Program-made: the position numbers and the translations under genes
Part shown: positions 41,976 to 49,674 of the stretch, piece by piece
Position numbering within the stretch: position 1 is the stretch's first letter
Layout: each line of letters opens with the position of its first letter
The notes under the pieces: generated by a model
What the model saw: the letters and a program-made list of their open reading frames with translations, nothing else
What the model was told of the DNA's origin: nothing
Database searches by the model: none
DNA from: Dehalogenimonas formicexedens
GTDB taxonomy: Bacteria; Chloroflexota; Dehalococcoidia; Dehalococcoidales; Dehalococcoidaceae
DNA length: 64,000 nt
Assembly (NCBI RefSeq): GCF_001953175.1
Contig: NZ_CP018258.1
Span: forward strand, 1,888,210 to 1,952,209
Direction of reading: 5' to 3'

Positions 41976-42638
41976 TTGCGTCAACAGGTTGTAGCATCCT
42001 GGAGCGGCGGTAAAGATTCCTGCCTGTCGCTTGCCCTGGCTCAGGACTCCGGGATGATGGTGAGCCATCTTTTAAATATCCTGAACGAGGATGGTGTGAC
42101 TTCTTGCACCCACGGCCTGTCATCCGAACTGATGCGAGCCCAGGCAAAAGCCCTCGGGCTGCCGTTGATCCAGTTGGTGACCAACGGCTTTCGTTATGAG
42201 GCTGATTTCAAGAGGTGCCTCAACGAACTCAAAACACAAGGCGTCGACGGAGGAGTATTCGGCAACGGCGACGTGGACCGCCAATGGATAGACTGCGTCT
42301 GCCGCGAAGCCGGAATGAGCGCCCACCTGCCTCTGGAGGGCATGACCAAGGACCGCATCCTGAAAGAATTTATCAGCCGCGGCTTTGAGGCCATCGTCGT
42401 CACCACCCGCGCCAACGTTATGAGTGAGGAATGGCTCGGCAGGAAGCTGGATGCTGATTTCCTGAAAGCATGGGACAATGTCCGCCGCGAAAAGAATATT
42501 TCGAGGGCAGCCGAAGCGGGAGCCTACCACACCACTGTGCTGGGCGGACCGCTGTTCCAAAAGACGCTCAAAATCGTTGAATCGAAAAAGGTCCTCGATG
42601 ATGGCTTCTGGTACCTCAATATCCTAAAAGTTGAGTAA
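41976..42638 (+). CDS. PP-loop ATPase of the diphthine-ammonia ligase family
   Basis: The 220-residue protein has the N-terminal PP-loop SWSGGKDSCLSLALA, a GVDGGVFGNGDVD segment, the Cys-containing WIDCVCREAGM and LPLEGMTKDRIL. It ends with EAGAYHTTVLGGPLF, matching the family's GE.GE..T.V...P.F. Archaeal and eukaryotic members amidate diphthine; bacterial members have no diphthamide and their substrate is unknown. TTG start with GGGAG upstream. Confidence 0.88.
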   Translation: MRQQVVASWSGGKDSCLSLALAQDSGMMVSHLLNILNEDGVTSCTHGLSSELMRAQAKALGLPLIQLVTNGFRYEADFKRCLNELKTQGVDGGVFGNGDVDRQWIDCVCREAGMSAHLPLEGMTKDRILKEFISRGFEAIVVTTRANVMSEEWLGRKLDADFLKAWDNVRREKNISRAAEAGAYHTTVLGGPLFQKTLKIVESKKVLDDGFWYLNILKVE

Positions 42639-42705
42639 ATTCGAAGCACGAATATCGAAATCCGAAGAAAATCCCAATGTCCAAAGCCCAAACTTCAAAA
42701 ACCCT
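42639..42705 (+). repeat. Dispersed A/C-rich repeat, copy 1
   Basis: The segment is rich in CGAA-phrases (CGAAGCACGAATATCGAAA, TCCGAAGAAAATC), then CAAAGCCCAAACTTCAAAA. It closely resembles 44487-44562 on the far side of the RNR gene. It runs into the first codons of that gene. Confidence 0.7.
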
Positions 42706-44482
42706 ACCCACTCAAGCTTGCGATCAAATCGAAATCACCCCCAACGCCCGGCGGGTGCTGGAAAAGCGCTACCTCCGGAAAGACTCCCGCGGGAGGGTGA
42801 TCGAAACCCCCGAAGGCCTTTTTCGCCGGGTGGCCAAAGCCCTGGCTGCCGCCGAACTAATTTATGACCCCAAGGCCGACGTCGCCGCCAAAGAAGAAGA
42901 GCTCTTCGGCGTGATGTCGCGCCTGGAATTCCTGCCCAACTCCCCCACTCTGCTGAACGCCGGCAAGAAAAACGGACAGCTAGCCGCCTGCTTCGCTTTG
43001 CCGGTGGAGGATTCCGTCGAGGGCATTTTCGACGCCATGAAATACACCGCCCTGATCCACAAAAGCGGGGGCGGCACCGGTTTCTCGTTCTCGCGATTGC
43101 GCCCGGCCGGTGATTCTGTCGACGGTGAAGCCGGTATTGCAGGAGGACCGGTCAATTTCCTGAACGCCCTGTCAATCGCTTCTGACGTCATCCGGCAGGG
43201 AGGCGTGCGCCGCGGCTGCAGCATCGGCCTGCTTTCGGTGCACCACCCGGATATTTTGAAATTCATCGCCGCCAAAGACGACCCAATGGCGCTGACCAAT
43301 TTCTGCATCTCGGTGGCCATCACCGACGCCTTCATGGACAGCCTGGACAAGGGCACCGATTACGATCTGATCAATCCGCGCACTGGCAAGGTGACCGGCC
43401 ATTTGAACGCCGTCGAGGTCTTCAAGAAGATCGTCGCCCAGTCATGGAAGACCGGCGACCCGGGACTGGTGTTCATCGACAGGATCAACCGCGGCAACCC
43501 GACACCGAACCTCGGGCCCATCGAGACGGTCACCGGCTGCGCCGAACAGGCGCTGTTGCCCTACGAGTCCTGCAACCTCGGCTCGATCAACCTGGCAAAG
43601 ATGGTCAAAACCGACGGCAGTAAATCCGTCGTCGATTACGAAAAACTGGGCACCGTCATCAAAACCGCGATAAACCTGCTCGACAACGTCATCGACGTCA
43701 ACCATTACCCCCTGCCGCAGATCGAAGAAGTCACCAAAAAGACTCGCAAGATCGGCCTCGGGGTCATGGGTTTCGCCGACATGCTGGTACTCCTGGGCAT
43801 CCCGTACGATTCCGGCGAGGCCGTCAAGATCGCCGAATACGTCATGGCTTTCATCACCGACACCGCCCACGATGCGTCGGAGGAACTGGCCAAAAAGCGC
43901 GGCGTTTTCCCGGCATGGAAAGGCAGCGTATGGGATGCCCCCGTCGGCCGCCCCCAACGACATGCCTCCTGCACCACCGTCGCCCCGACCGGCACCATCA
44001 GCCTCATCGCTGGATGCAATGTCGGCATCGAGCCGTTTTACGCCACGGTGTTCGTCAGGAACGTCCTCGACGGCGAGAACCTGCTGGAGATCAACCCCTA
44101 TTTCGAAGCCGCCGCCCGCCACCAGGGTTTTTATTCCGGCGATCTACTGCAAGAACTAGTCACCTGTGCCGACCTGCAAAAAGCCGAATCGGTACCGGAC
44201 ACCGTCAAGCGCGTCTTCGCCACCTCCAACCGGATCAGCCCCGAAGCACACGTCCGCATCCAGGCGGCTTTCCAGCGACACACCGACGGCGCGGTGTCCA
44301 AGATGACCAACGTGCCGAATACGACGACGCCCCAGGAACAGGCCGATATCTTCCTGTTCGGCTATCGCGAAGGGGTCAAGGGCATCACACTTTACCGCGA
44401 CGCCAGCCGCGAACTTGAATCCTTGTGCGCGGACGAAAAGGCACACAAGCTGGTTACTGAGTACATCAAAGCCAATCCATAG
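42677..44482 (+). CDS. nrdJ: Adenosylcobalamin-dependent (class II) ribonucleotide reductase
   Basis: The 601-residue enzyme makes deoxyribonucleotides using coenzyme B12, which suits a strict anaerobe with corrinoid metabolism. Motifs seen: RVLEKRYLRKDSRG, LEFLPNSPTLLNAG, LAACFALPVEDSVEGIF, HKSGGGTGFSFSRLRP, YESCNLGSINLAKM, and AAFQRHTDGAVSKMTNVP. It is shorter than long NrdJ forms and lacks an obvious C-terminal CxxC tail for re-reduction. The first ten codons are made of the adjacent dispersed repeat, and no other start lies before the conserved EITPNARRVLEK segment. Confidence 0.94.
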   Translation: MSKAQTSKTLPTQACDQIEITPNARRVLEKRYLRKDSRGRVIETPEGLFRRVAKALAAAELIYDPKADVAAKEEELFGVMSRLEFLPNSPTLLNAGKKNGQLAACFALPVEDSVEGIFDAMKYTALIHKSGGGTGFSFSRLRPAGDSVDGEAGIAGGPVNFLNALSIASDVIRQGGVRRGCSIGLLSVHHPDILKFIAAKDDPMALTNFCISVAITDAFMDSLDKGTDYDLINPRTGKVTGHLNAVEVFKKIVAQSWKTGDPGLVFIDRINRGNPTPNLGPIETVTGCAEQALLPYESCNLGSINLAKMVKTDGSKSVVDYEKLGTVIKTAINLLDNVIDVNHYPLPQIEEVTKKTRKIGLGVMGFADMLVLLGIPYDSGEAVKIAEYVMAFITDTAHDASEELAKKRGVFPAWKGSVWDAPVGRPQRHASCTTVAPTGTISLIAGCNVGIEPFYATVFVRNVLDGENLLEINPYFEAAARHQGFYSGDLLQELVTCADLQKAESVPDTVKRVFATSNRISPEAHVRIQAAFQRHTDGAVSKMTNVPNTTTPQEQADIFLFGYREGVKGITLYRDASRELESLCADEKAHKLVTEYIKANP

Positions 44483-44486
44483 CTCG

Positions 44487-44562
44487 TCAGACGAGAAATC
44501 CGAAATCCGAAGCACGAAATCCGAAACAAATTCAGAATTCAAAGTCCCAAATTCAAAACGGC
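44487..44562 (+). repeat. Dispersed A/C-rich repeat, copy 2
   Basis: ATCCGAAGCACGAAATCCG, then AATTCAGAATTCAAAGTCC and CAAATTCAAAAC. It shares phrasing with 42639-42705. The two copies bracket nrdJ in the same orientation. Confidence 0.7.
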
Positions 44563-44619
44563 CTCGGAGTTAATCCCTTTTACATCACCCGGCGGTTGGT
44601 TTACAATTACAGTTCACGC

Positions 44620-44696
44620 GGGCGGTTAGCTCAGCTGGTTAGAGCACCTGCTTTACACGCAGGGTGTCACAGGTTCGAATCCTGTACTGCCCACCA
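44620..44696 (+). tRNA. tRNA-Val (TAC)
   Basis: The acceptor GGGCGGT pairs with ACTGCCC (one G-T). The anticodon stem CCTGC/GCAGG encloses TTTACAC, giving anticodon TAC. The T-loop is TTCGAAT and CCA is encoded. The CBASS-like pair begins 170 bases downstream, so the 3' end could have served as an insertion site, but no duplicate was found. Confidence 0.97.
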
Positions 44697-44864
44697 CTAC
44701 TCATTGCAAAGCCAATCTTTCATAAAGACACATTACGCATCTGTTTTAGTACAGTTTTGCGTATCCTACGAAAGAGTTGCTAACAAACGGGGTAAACCCG
44801 CATGGAACAAAATAACGCATGGCACCAGGCAGATATTTGGAGTTTTAAAGGAGGCCTACTTGTT

Positions 44865-45647
44865 TTAGGGAATTACAGGAAAGATTTTTTTAATTTCAGA
44901 TTCTGCTGTATATGGCATGTTGTTATTCTCGTAGAGTTTTGTCGCGCTTATGACATCCTTTGCGCGCTGCAACTTGTTTTTTGATGTTTGAGACGCATTT
45001 TGATTAAGTTCTATACTTTCGAATACGGAGTAAACATAATCCTTAACGTTATTACAACTGAAATACCATTTGTCAACAATATATTTTTCTAGGGGAAATG
45101 AAGTAAATACGCCATTCAGCGCGTTCCAATATTTTATAATTCGTATAAGGGGTTTGATTTGATAGTTGTTGTCGACGTTTTTCTGTATGAGACTAGAGTT
45201 AAACCCTATTGGGTCAGTTGACATCCATTCACCGGTATAGTTATTTGTCGAGGGTATTTTATACATTCCCCAGTCTAATATAGCTGGCACAAGTTCAAAC
45301 TTAATGTGTTCAAGATCGAGCGCTATCACTGGGAAAGATTGGGATATTTCCGATGTTGAATAATAGTATTCAACAAATCTTTTGAGTCTATCTAGATATG
45401 TTTGGGGTTTATAAGAATTGTCCTTAAATACAATCATATAATCCACATCGGAAGATGAATCGATCTTACGAGGAAGTATAGTTTCTCGCGTATGAGAACC
45501 AAATGTAAAATGAAGGGATAATTCTTGACCAAAATAAGAATCTAATCGGTTTTCGATAGTTTTTATCGATCTTTGAATACTTCCCTTTTCGGTATCTGAG
45601 AGAACAATACTACTAGCTGTATCCGTGAGATGTGATAAAACCGACAT
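44865..45647 (-). CDS. CD-NTase (SMODS-type nucleotidyltransferase)
   Basis: The 260-residue protein has a polymerase-beta-like core: G50-S51 (FTFGSHTRET), then D67-V-D69 (SSSDVDYMIVF) and a third acid at E118 (IKFELVPAI). These give the GS...DxD...E metal site of cGAS/DncV-like enzymes. The C-terminal helices (PLIRIIKYWNALNG) match the SMODS/OAS-type helical domain. It would make a cyclic nucleotide second messenger on phage infection. GGAGG overlapping the stop of the upstream SLATT gene shows co-translation. The DNA is clearly more AT-rich than its flanks. Confidence 0.88.
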   Translation of the reverse strand: MSVLSHLTDTASSIVLSDTEKGSIQRSIKTIENRLDSYFGQELSLHFTFGSHTRETILPRKIDSSSDVDYMIVFKDNSYKPQTYLDRLKRFVEYYYSTSEISQSFPVIALDLEHIKFELVPAILDWGMYKIPSTNNYTGEWMSTDPIGFNSSLIQKNVDNNYQIKPLIRIIKYWNALNGVFTSFPLEKYIVDKWYFSCNNVKDYVYSVFESIELNQNASQTSKNKLQRAKDVISATKLYENNNMPYTAESEIKKIFPVIP

Positions 45648-45656
45648 AACATCCTC

Positions 45657-46859
45657 CTAGTTTTTGTCTACTTGATAAGAAGCCTCCCCTTTAGAAATTC
45701 CGTCTTTCGCTTTTCCGTAAGCTCGTTTAGATATTGCTGGGGCGCACTTATTTATGCTATTTTTTTCTTGTGAGAATTCTTGGATTTTTATTGTAAGCAC
45801 CTTTGCAGTTATTCCTGCTCGTAAATCAACCTCTGTGAATAGTCTGATTCGGTCTCTTAACCCCTGCAACTGTGCTCCGGCCTCGTGGTGAGACTTGGAT
45901 TTTTCGATGGGATTAATCAGAATATTAGTACCAGATAATACTGCTGCAATTAATGCAGATATTCCCGATAAAATGTTCACGCTCACAAATGCGGTAAAGC
46001 TAGCGATTGAAGCAAATACAATAGTAGGTATAGCCAAAGAATAGTAAAGGGTATTGTAAAAAGCGGCGTCGTTGAAATGCCCCTTAAATGAAAGTAAAGC
46101 GTCCTCTTCAATTCGTTTGGCTTCTTTTTCGATAGCTTCTATTGGTGTCATTCTATTCCCCACCTTAAGTTTACCTTGCGTCGCAATATTACCGGTTGTA
46201 GCTTGAATTTTTCGAGTCTCTTTCAATGGATATCTAAATGCCCATACCAGATCGATGATTCCCAAGGAAAAGAGAAATAGACCACCATAAAATAAGGGAG
46301 TACCTGTGATCCAAAAAAAGAAGAAACGCGTTATTGCTTTGGAATCAAAAGCGAATTGATAAAGATTAATCCCATTTAGGCTTGAATTATCAATAAAATA
46401 TAGTGAAGGGACCGCGATCAAAAGCAATACTGTGGAAAGAATAAGTTTTTTTGATGCATTAATTAATTCTTCTTGTGTTTGGGGATTCAACCTTGCGTTG
46501 GATGATATTGTGGAAATTATTGCCCCTATTGTAGGAGCAATTAAAAAGAACCCCGATGAAAAAGTATTTAGTTCGTCATTCAGAATAAGATAAATTGAAA
46601 AAGTCAGAAAAATGAAGGCGGAAATAGTAACACGCCAAGACAACTGCTCCCAATCAGACTCTCCTATTATATTTCTGAATTGTTGGGATTTACCGAATAA
46701 TAAAACGATTGCAGAGAGTTCGATAAATAAAACTATCGCAGGTGCAGGAAAATTTTGTATTTGGTCATAATCGATGAAGAACTTAATTAAAAAAACAATT
46801 GATAGTGCGATAATGAGAACCGTCGTTAGGGACAGAGATGATTTTCGCACGTTTGACAT
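45657..46859 (-). CDS. SLATT-domain membrane effector with extra N-terminal membrane region
   Basis: The 400-residue protein has about six hydrophobic segments before residue 210 (for example LTTVLIIALSIVFLIKFFI and FSSGFFLIAPTIGAIISTI). A SLATT module follows at about 245-360: EKEAKRIEEDALLSFKGHFN, two close membrane helices (IPTIVFASIASFTAFVSVNI; LSGISALIAAVLSGTNILI), then KSHHEAGAQLQGLRDRIR. SLATT proteins are predicted pore-forming effectors activated by CD-NTase products. The extra membrane half is longer than in simple SLATT proteins. It precedes the CD-NTase by nine bases, forming a two-gene CBASS-like cassette. Confidence 0.85.
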   Translation of the reverse strand: MSNVRKSSLSLTTVLIIALSIVFLIKFFIDYDQIQNFPAPAIVLFIELSAIVLLFGKSQQFRNIIGESDWEQLSWRVTISAFIFLTFSIYLILNDELNTFSSGFFLIAPTIGAIISTISSNARLNPQTQEELINASKKLILSTVLLLIAVPSLYFIDNSSLNGINLYQFAFDSKAITRFFFFWITGTPLFYGGLFLFSLGIIDLVWAFRYPLKETRKIQATTGNIATQGKLKVGNRMTPIEAIEKEAKRIEEDALLSFKGHFNDAAFYNTLYYSLAIPTIVFASIASFTAFVSVNILSGISALIAAVLSGTNILINPIEKSKSHHEAGAQLQGLRDRIRLFTEVDLRAGITAKVLTIKIQEFSQEKNSINKCAPAISKRAYGKAKDGISKGEASYQVDKN

Positions 46860-47298
46860 TATACACTCGAATCAGAGTTTGACAAGCTTTCTTGGAGAAG
46901 AATAAATAATGAGCTAATGAGAACGTTCACTCTCCGCCTTTTTGTAATTGTTTTACACCCACTATTCGAATCTGATAGTTTCCCCCATTACTCAAGCCAA
47001 TAGCCAATCCAGGTTCTTACTGAATGGAAACAAGTCGTTTATTCGACGTAAAATTCATCGACGTAACACCAGGCCCAATCCTGACCGGGATAAGACCTGA
47101 TAATTGGTGTCCCGTCTCAAGAGAATGCTTGGTGGCGTGTTTGTTTTTCGAGGAATTGCAGCGACCCACGTGGCTGCGGGTTCTGCATAATCGCAACTCC
47201 ACCCACCATCCCCTGCCTCCGGAAAATTCCTTGTAACCGAAACTTTCATCAGAAATAAAATTTGAAATGCCGCTTTTCACTGGCGTTATAATTTCCCA
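46860..47298. other. Intergenic region between CBASS-like pair and next gene
   Basis: No supported gene. Near 47024-47236 both strands have short open frames without recognisable motifs; these may be remains of a lost gene. Composition returns to higher GC after about 47.0 kb, so the right edge of the imported segment is probably near 46.9-47.0 kb. Confidence 0.45.
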
Positions 47299-47949
47299 AT
47301 GGTCGAACAATCCAACGACGTCTTAATTCGGTCCTACCTTACCTTGCGTAAGGCCGTGGGTATAATCGGAATCTCATTGCCGTTCGTCCTGGTGATCGGC
47401 AAATGGTTATTTGAGAGCCCGGGCATTCAAAATTCCATCAGTTCCTATTACTACACCGGAATGCGCAATATATTCGTCGGTAGCCTGTGCGCAATCGGAG
47501 TTTTTCTTTTTTCATACCGAGGGTACAAGGGTGACGGCCCGGCAGGCATCATGGCATGCATGTTTTCGATCGGCGTTGCCCTTTTTCCGGCGACTCCGGA
47601 AATGCAGCCGTCCGACCTGGCAAAGACCATCGGCACGTTTCACCTGATCTTCGCGGCCGGCATGTTTCTGACACTGGCCTATTTTTCGTTATTCCTATTT
47701 ACAAAAACAGATCCCACCCAAACGCCGACACCCCGCAAGCTGGAGCGCAACATCGTTTACAGAATCTGCGGCTGGGTGATCCTGGGGTGCATCCTGATAA
47801 TGTTACTCGGGGGAATACTGCCAAAGAACGATTCGATCAACGCGCTCCATCCGACTTTCTGGCTGGAATCGATCGCCATCGTAGCCTTCGGCGTGTCGTG
47901 GCTGGTGAAGGGCGAGGCGATACTTGGAGATTTGCCGCCAAACCGATAA
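47299..47949 (+). CDS. Six-helix membrane protein (unknown family, DUF998-like)
   Basis: The 216-residue protein has about six membrane segments (ISLPFVLVIGKWLF; IFVGSLCAIGVFLFSYRGYK; GIMACMFSIGVALFP; LIFAAGMFLTLAYFSLFLF; ICGWVILGCILIMLLGGIL; WLESIAIVAFGVSWLVKG). SISSYYYTGMRNIFVG is a conserved mark of a widespread bacterial family of unknown function. There is no clear operon partner. It is followed by the promoter of the next leader RNA. Confidence 0.75.
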   Translation: MVEQSNDVLIRSYLTLRKAVGIIGISLPFVLVIGKWLFESPGIQNSISSYYYTGMRNIFVGSLCAIGVFLFSYRGYKGDGPAGIMACMFSIGVALFPATPEMQPSDLAKTIGTFHLIFAAGMFLTLAYFSLFLFTKTDPTQTPTPRKLERNIVYRICGWVILGCILIMLLGGILPKNDSINALHPTFWLESIAIVAFGVSWLVKGEAILGDLPPNR

Positions 47950-47985
47950 GCCGTGCATGAACCGAGAATAATGAAAGATCCCAGA

Positions 47986-48015
47986 TTGACAGTACTAGTA
48001 CCGTTGGACTACAAT
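47986..48015 (+). promoter_or_regulatory. Sigma-70-type promoter for leader RNA and Fur gene
   Basis: There is TTGACA (47986-47991), an 18-base spacer and TACAAT (48010-48015). Transcription would start near 48022 and produce a leader of about 317 bases before the Fur-family start codon. Confidence 0.78.
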
Positions 48016-48062
48016 TTAGCCGCTAACGCATAAATGGCGATAGCTCTTCGAGTCCTGATAAC

Positions 48063-48165
48063 CTAAAACAAGCTAAAGTTATGGTTCCAGGACCGGTGAG
48101 CCGAAAGGCTCCGAGGGTGCAAGGTGGAAACACCGGCGCCTCCCGAATTCGGAAAGGAGAACACG
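48063..48165 (+). ncRNA. Structured leader RNA, possible Moco-type riboswitch
   Basis: Helices can be drawn directly: a GAGCC-GAAA-GGCTC hairpin (about 48098-48111), then CTCCGAGGGTGC, then a GGTG-GAAA-CACC hairpin (48123-48134), then GCGCCTCCCG, which pairs back to GAGGGTGC with one bulge, then AAAGGAG. The order CTCCGAG, GAAA-capped hairpin, GCCTCCCG and AAAGGAG resembles molybdenum-cofactor (Moco/Tuco) RNAs. Outer pairing GTCCTG/CAGGAC supports a closed domain. The regulated gene would be a Fur-family regulator, not a Moco gene, so the ligand assignment is uncertain. Confidence 0.5.
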
Positions 48166-48186
48166 ATGGGAGCAAAGCACTTATTC

Positions 48187-48222
48187 AGAGGCGCCTCATA
48201 GCCAGGCGTCTCTTTGTGTTTT
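48187..48222 (+). terminator. Terminator/attenuator hairpin after the leader
   Basis: AGAGGCGCCT pairs with AGGCGTCTCT (one G-T), loop CATAGCC, followed by TTTGTGTTTT. Its left arm GAGGCGCC is also complementary to GGCGCCTC in the leader domain (48135-48142), so the two structures may be mutually exclusive, as in attenuating riboswitches. Confidence 0.75.
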
Positions 48223-48338
48223 CTTCATAGATCTCCACCTCTTTTTCGAGTCCGGCGAAGGGTTACATCCATACTGCGTTCGCAAAGAACAGCGAGGGGA
48301 ATTGGTTTTCCCGAAACTGAATAAGCGAGTGCAAGAGA

Positions 48339-48749
48339 ATGGAAAATTACGGGCTTTTAAAAAAGAAGGGGTTGAAGCTTTCACTCCCGCGTAAACTGGT
48401 GCTGAACTACCTCAGTGAGAGCGCGGCCCCACCGACAGCCGAACAGATCATTGATAGTATTCGAGAACGTTATTTCCGGGTCTCACCATCCACCCTAAAA
48501 CGCACCGTTGATTTTCTTGAACACGAAGGCTGTATTTGCGCCTATGAATCCGATGCCCAGCGGTTCTACTACCTCTCCAAGGACGGCCCGCACCACCACC
48601 TCATCTGCGAAAAATGCGGCAAAGTTATTCCCTGCGACGATAAATCCGTGTCTTCGTTCCTGCGGGTACTCAAATCAAAATACGGATTCCAGATAAACCA
48701 GCCAAAGTACGTCGTCAGAGGATCGTGCGCCAAGTGCGCGGCTTGTTGA
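48339..48749 (+). CDS. Fur-family metalloregulator
   Basis: The 136-residue protein has an N-terminal winged helix (KLSLPRKLVLNYLSESAAPPTAEQIIDSIRER, STLKRTVDFLEHEGCI). A C-terminal metal/dimer domain follows with DGPHHHLICEKCGKVIPC and a terminal GSCAKCAAC, giving two CxxC structural zinc pairs. PHHHLxC is the family's regulatory site region. Whether it is an iron, zinc or peroxide sensor cannot be told. It lies downstream of a long structured leader with a terminator, an unusual arrangement for a Fur gene. Confidence 0.92.
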   Translation: MENYGLLKKKGLKLSLPRKLVLNYLSESAAPPTAEQIIDSIRERYFRVSPSTLKRTVDFLEHEGCICAYESDAQRFYYLSKDGPHHHLICEKCGKVIPCDDKSVSSFLRVLKSKYGFQINQPKYVVRGSCAKCAAC

Positions 48750-48754
48750 TTGTT

Positions 48755-49147
48755 TTAATCGTTAATTGATTCTGGTACGACTGTTAAAATCAGGGCGTTC
48801 TGCCCAACAACTTCAACTTCGATCCCCGGTTCGATGTCCCGTCCGTCGGTTCTAGCCGCCCAGTTCTGCCTGCCGATCCTAACCAGCCCTTTTTTCTTGC
48901 CGATGACGGTTACGGCGATCCCTTTTAACCCGATCTGATTCTCGAAACCTAAGTTAGGTTTTCGCTTTACGACCACAAAAGCCCAGGATCCTGAGAATAA
49001 GAACATGACTGCCAGCAATATCACTAGCCAGACAGGCACCGTTATGCCGAATTTCGGCAGAATCCACACCACCGCAACCACCAGCAGCAGCTCATCGAGA
49101 AGCGAGGCGATGATGGCGACGACTATCCTGGGGTTCAGCTTTCTCAC
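48755..49147 (-). CDS. NfeD-like membrane protein
   Basis: The 130-residue protein has two membrane segments (IVVAIIASLLDELLLVVAVV; VWLVILLAVMFLFSGSWAF) followed by an OB-fold NfeD domain (IGLKGIAVTVIGKKKGLVRIGRQNW, then GIEVEVVGQNALILTV). NfeD proteins usually act with SPFH/stomatin proteins or ClpP-class proteases in membrane quality control. None is adjacent. It converges with the Fur gene, with five bases between stops. Confidence 0.88.
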   Translation of the reverse strand: MRKLNPRIVVAIIASLLDELLLVVAVVWILPKFGITVPVWLVILLAVMFLFSGSWAFVVVKRKPNLGFENQIGLKGIAVTVIGKKKGLVRIGRQNWAARTDGRDIEPGIEVEVVGQNALILTVVPESIND

Positions 49148-49174
49148 AAGGCAAATTATACAACGAGTGTGTAA

Positions 49175-49202
49175 AAAAGAGCCCTCTTTCGAGGGCTCTT
49201 TT
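49175..49202 (-). terminator. Terminator of the secreted repeat protein gene
   Basis: The stem AAAAGAGCCCTC/GAGGGCTCTTTT has a four-base loop, with a T6 run on the minus strand. It directly follows the gene 49218-49646. Confidence 0.9.
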
Positions 49203-49217
49203 AAACGTACCTCAGTG

Positions 49218-49646
49218 TTATTTGTTGTGTATTTTCTCCCAGGCGGCAGTGATCCTGTCGGCCTGTTCCTGAGTTATCCTGCCGTTGGTTACCGCCTGAC
49301 TCAATATTTCGTTAAGCCGGCCTTCGTCCTGGACGCGAAGCAAGTTCCGCAAGACTACCCTTTTGGTGAACTGGGCATGATGGTCGGCCCAGAAATCGTC
49401 AATCCTGGCGGCCTGATCGCCGGTCAGTTTGCCGTTGGCGACCGCATTGGCCAGCAGTTGATCGACTTTGGCTTGGTCCTGGACGAGCAGCAACCTGGCC
49501 AGCATGGCGGCCCGTCCGAACTTACCGATATTTTGCGCGGTCGCAGGAGCAGTACCGCCGGGGTCGGCGGCGTAGAGGGGGACGGCCACTCCCGCGAAGA
49601 TGCCGACTGTCAGAACCAGTGACACTATTGCTATCAGTTTTTTCAT
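49218..49646 (-). CDS. Secreted protein with two helical repeats
   Basis: The 142-residue protein has a signal peptide, MKKLIAIVSLVLTVGIFAGV, with AVPLYA cleavage. Two repeats follow: LLVQDQAKVDQLLANAVANG, then KLTGDQAARIDDFW; and LLRVQDEGRLNEILSQAVTN, then GRITQEQADRITAAW. The pattern of (N)GKLTxxQAxxIxxxW is typical of small secreted proteins such as the DUF2680 group. The function is unknown. GGAGG precedes the ATG. Confidence 0.8.
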   Translation of the reverse strand: MKKLIAIVSLVLTVGIFAGVAVPLYAADPGGTAPATAQNIGKFGRAAMLARLLLVQDQAKVDQLLANAVANGKLTGDQAARIDDFWADHHAQFTKRVVLRNLLRVQDEGRLNEILSQAVTNGRITQEQADRITAAWEKIHNK

Positions 49647-49674
49647 TCCGCTACCTCCTCAATAACACAAGCTT

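Noticed and set aside
43442-44122. Minus-strand frame of 226 codons inside nrdJ
   Set aside because: It is antisense to a highly conserved enzyme and has no motifs.
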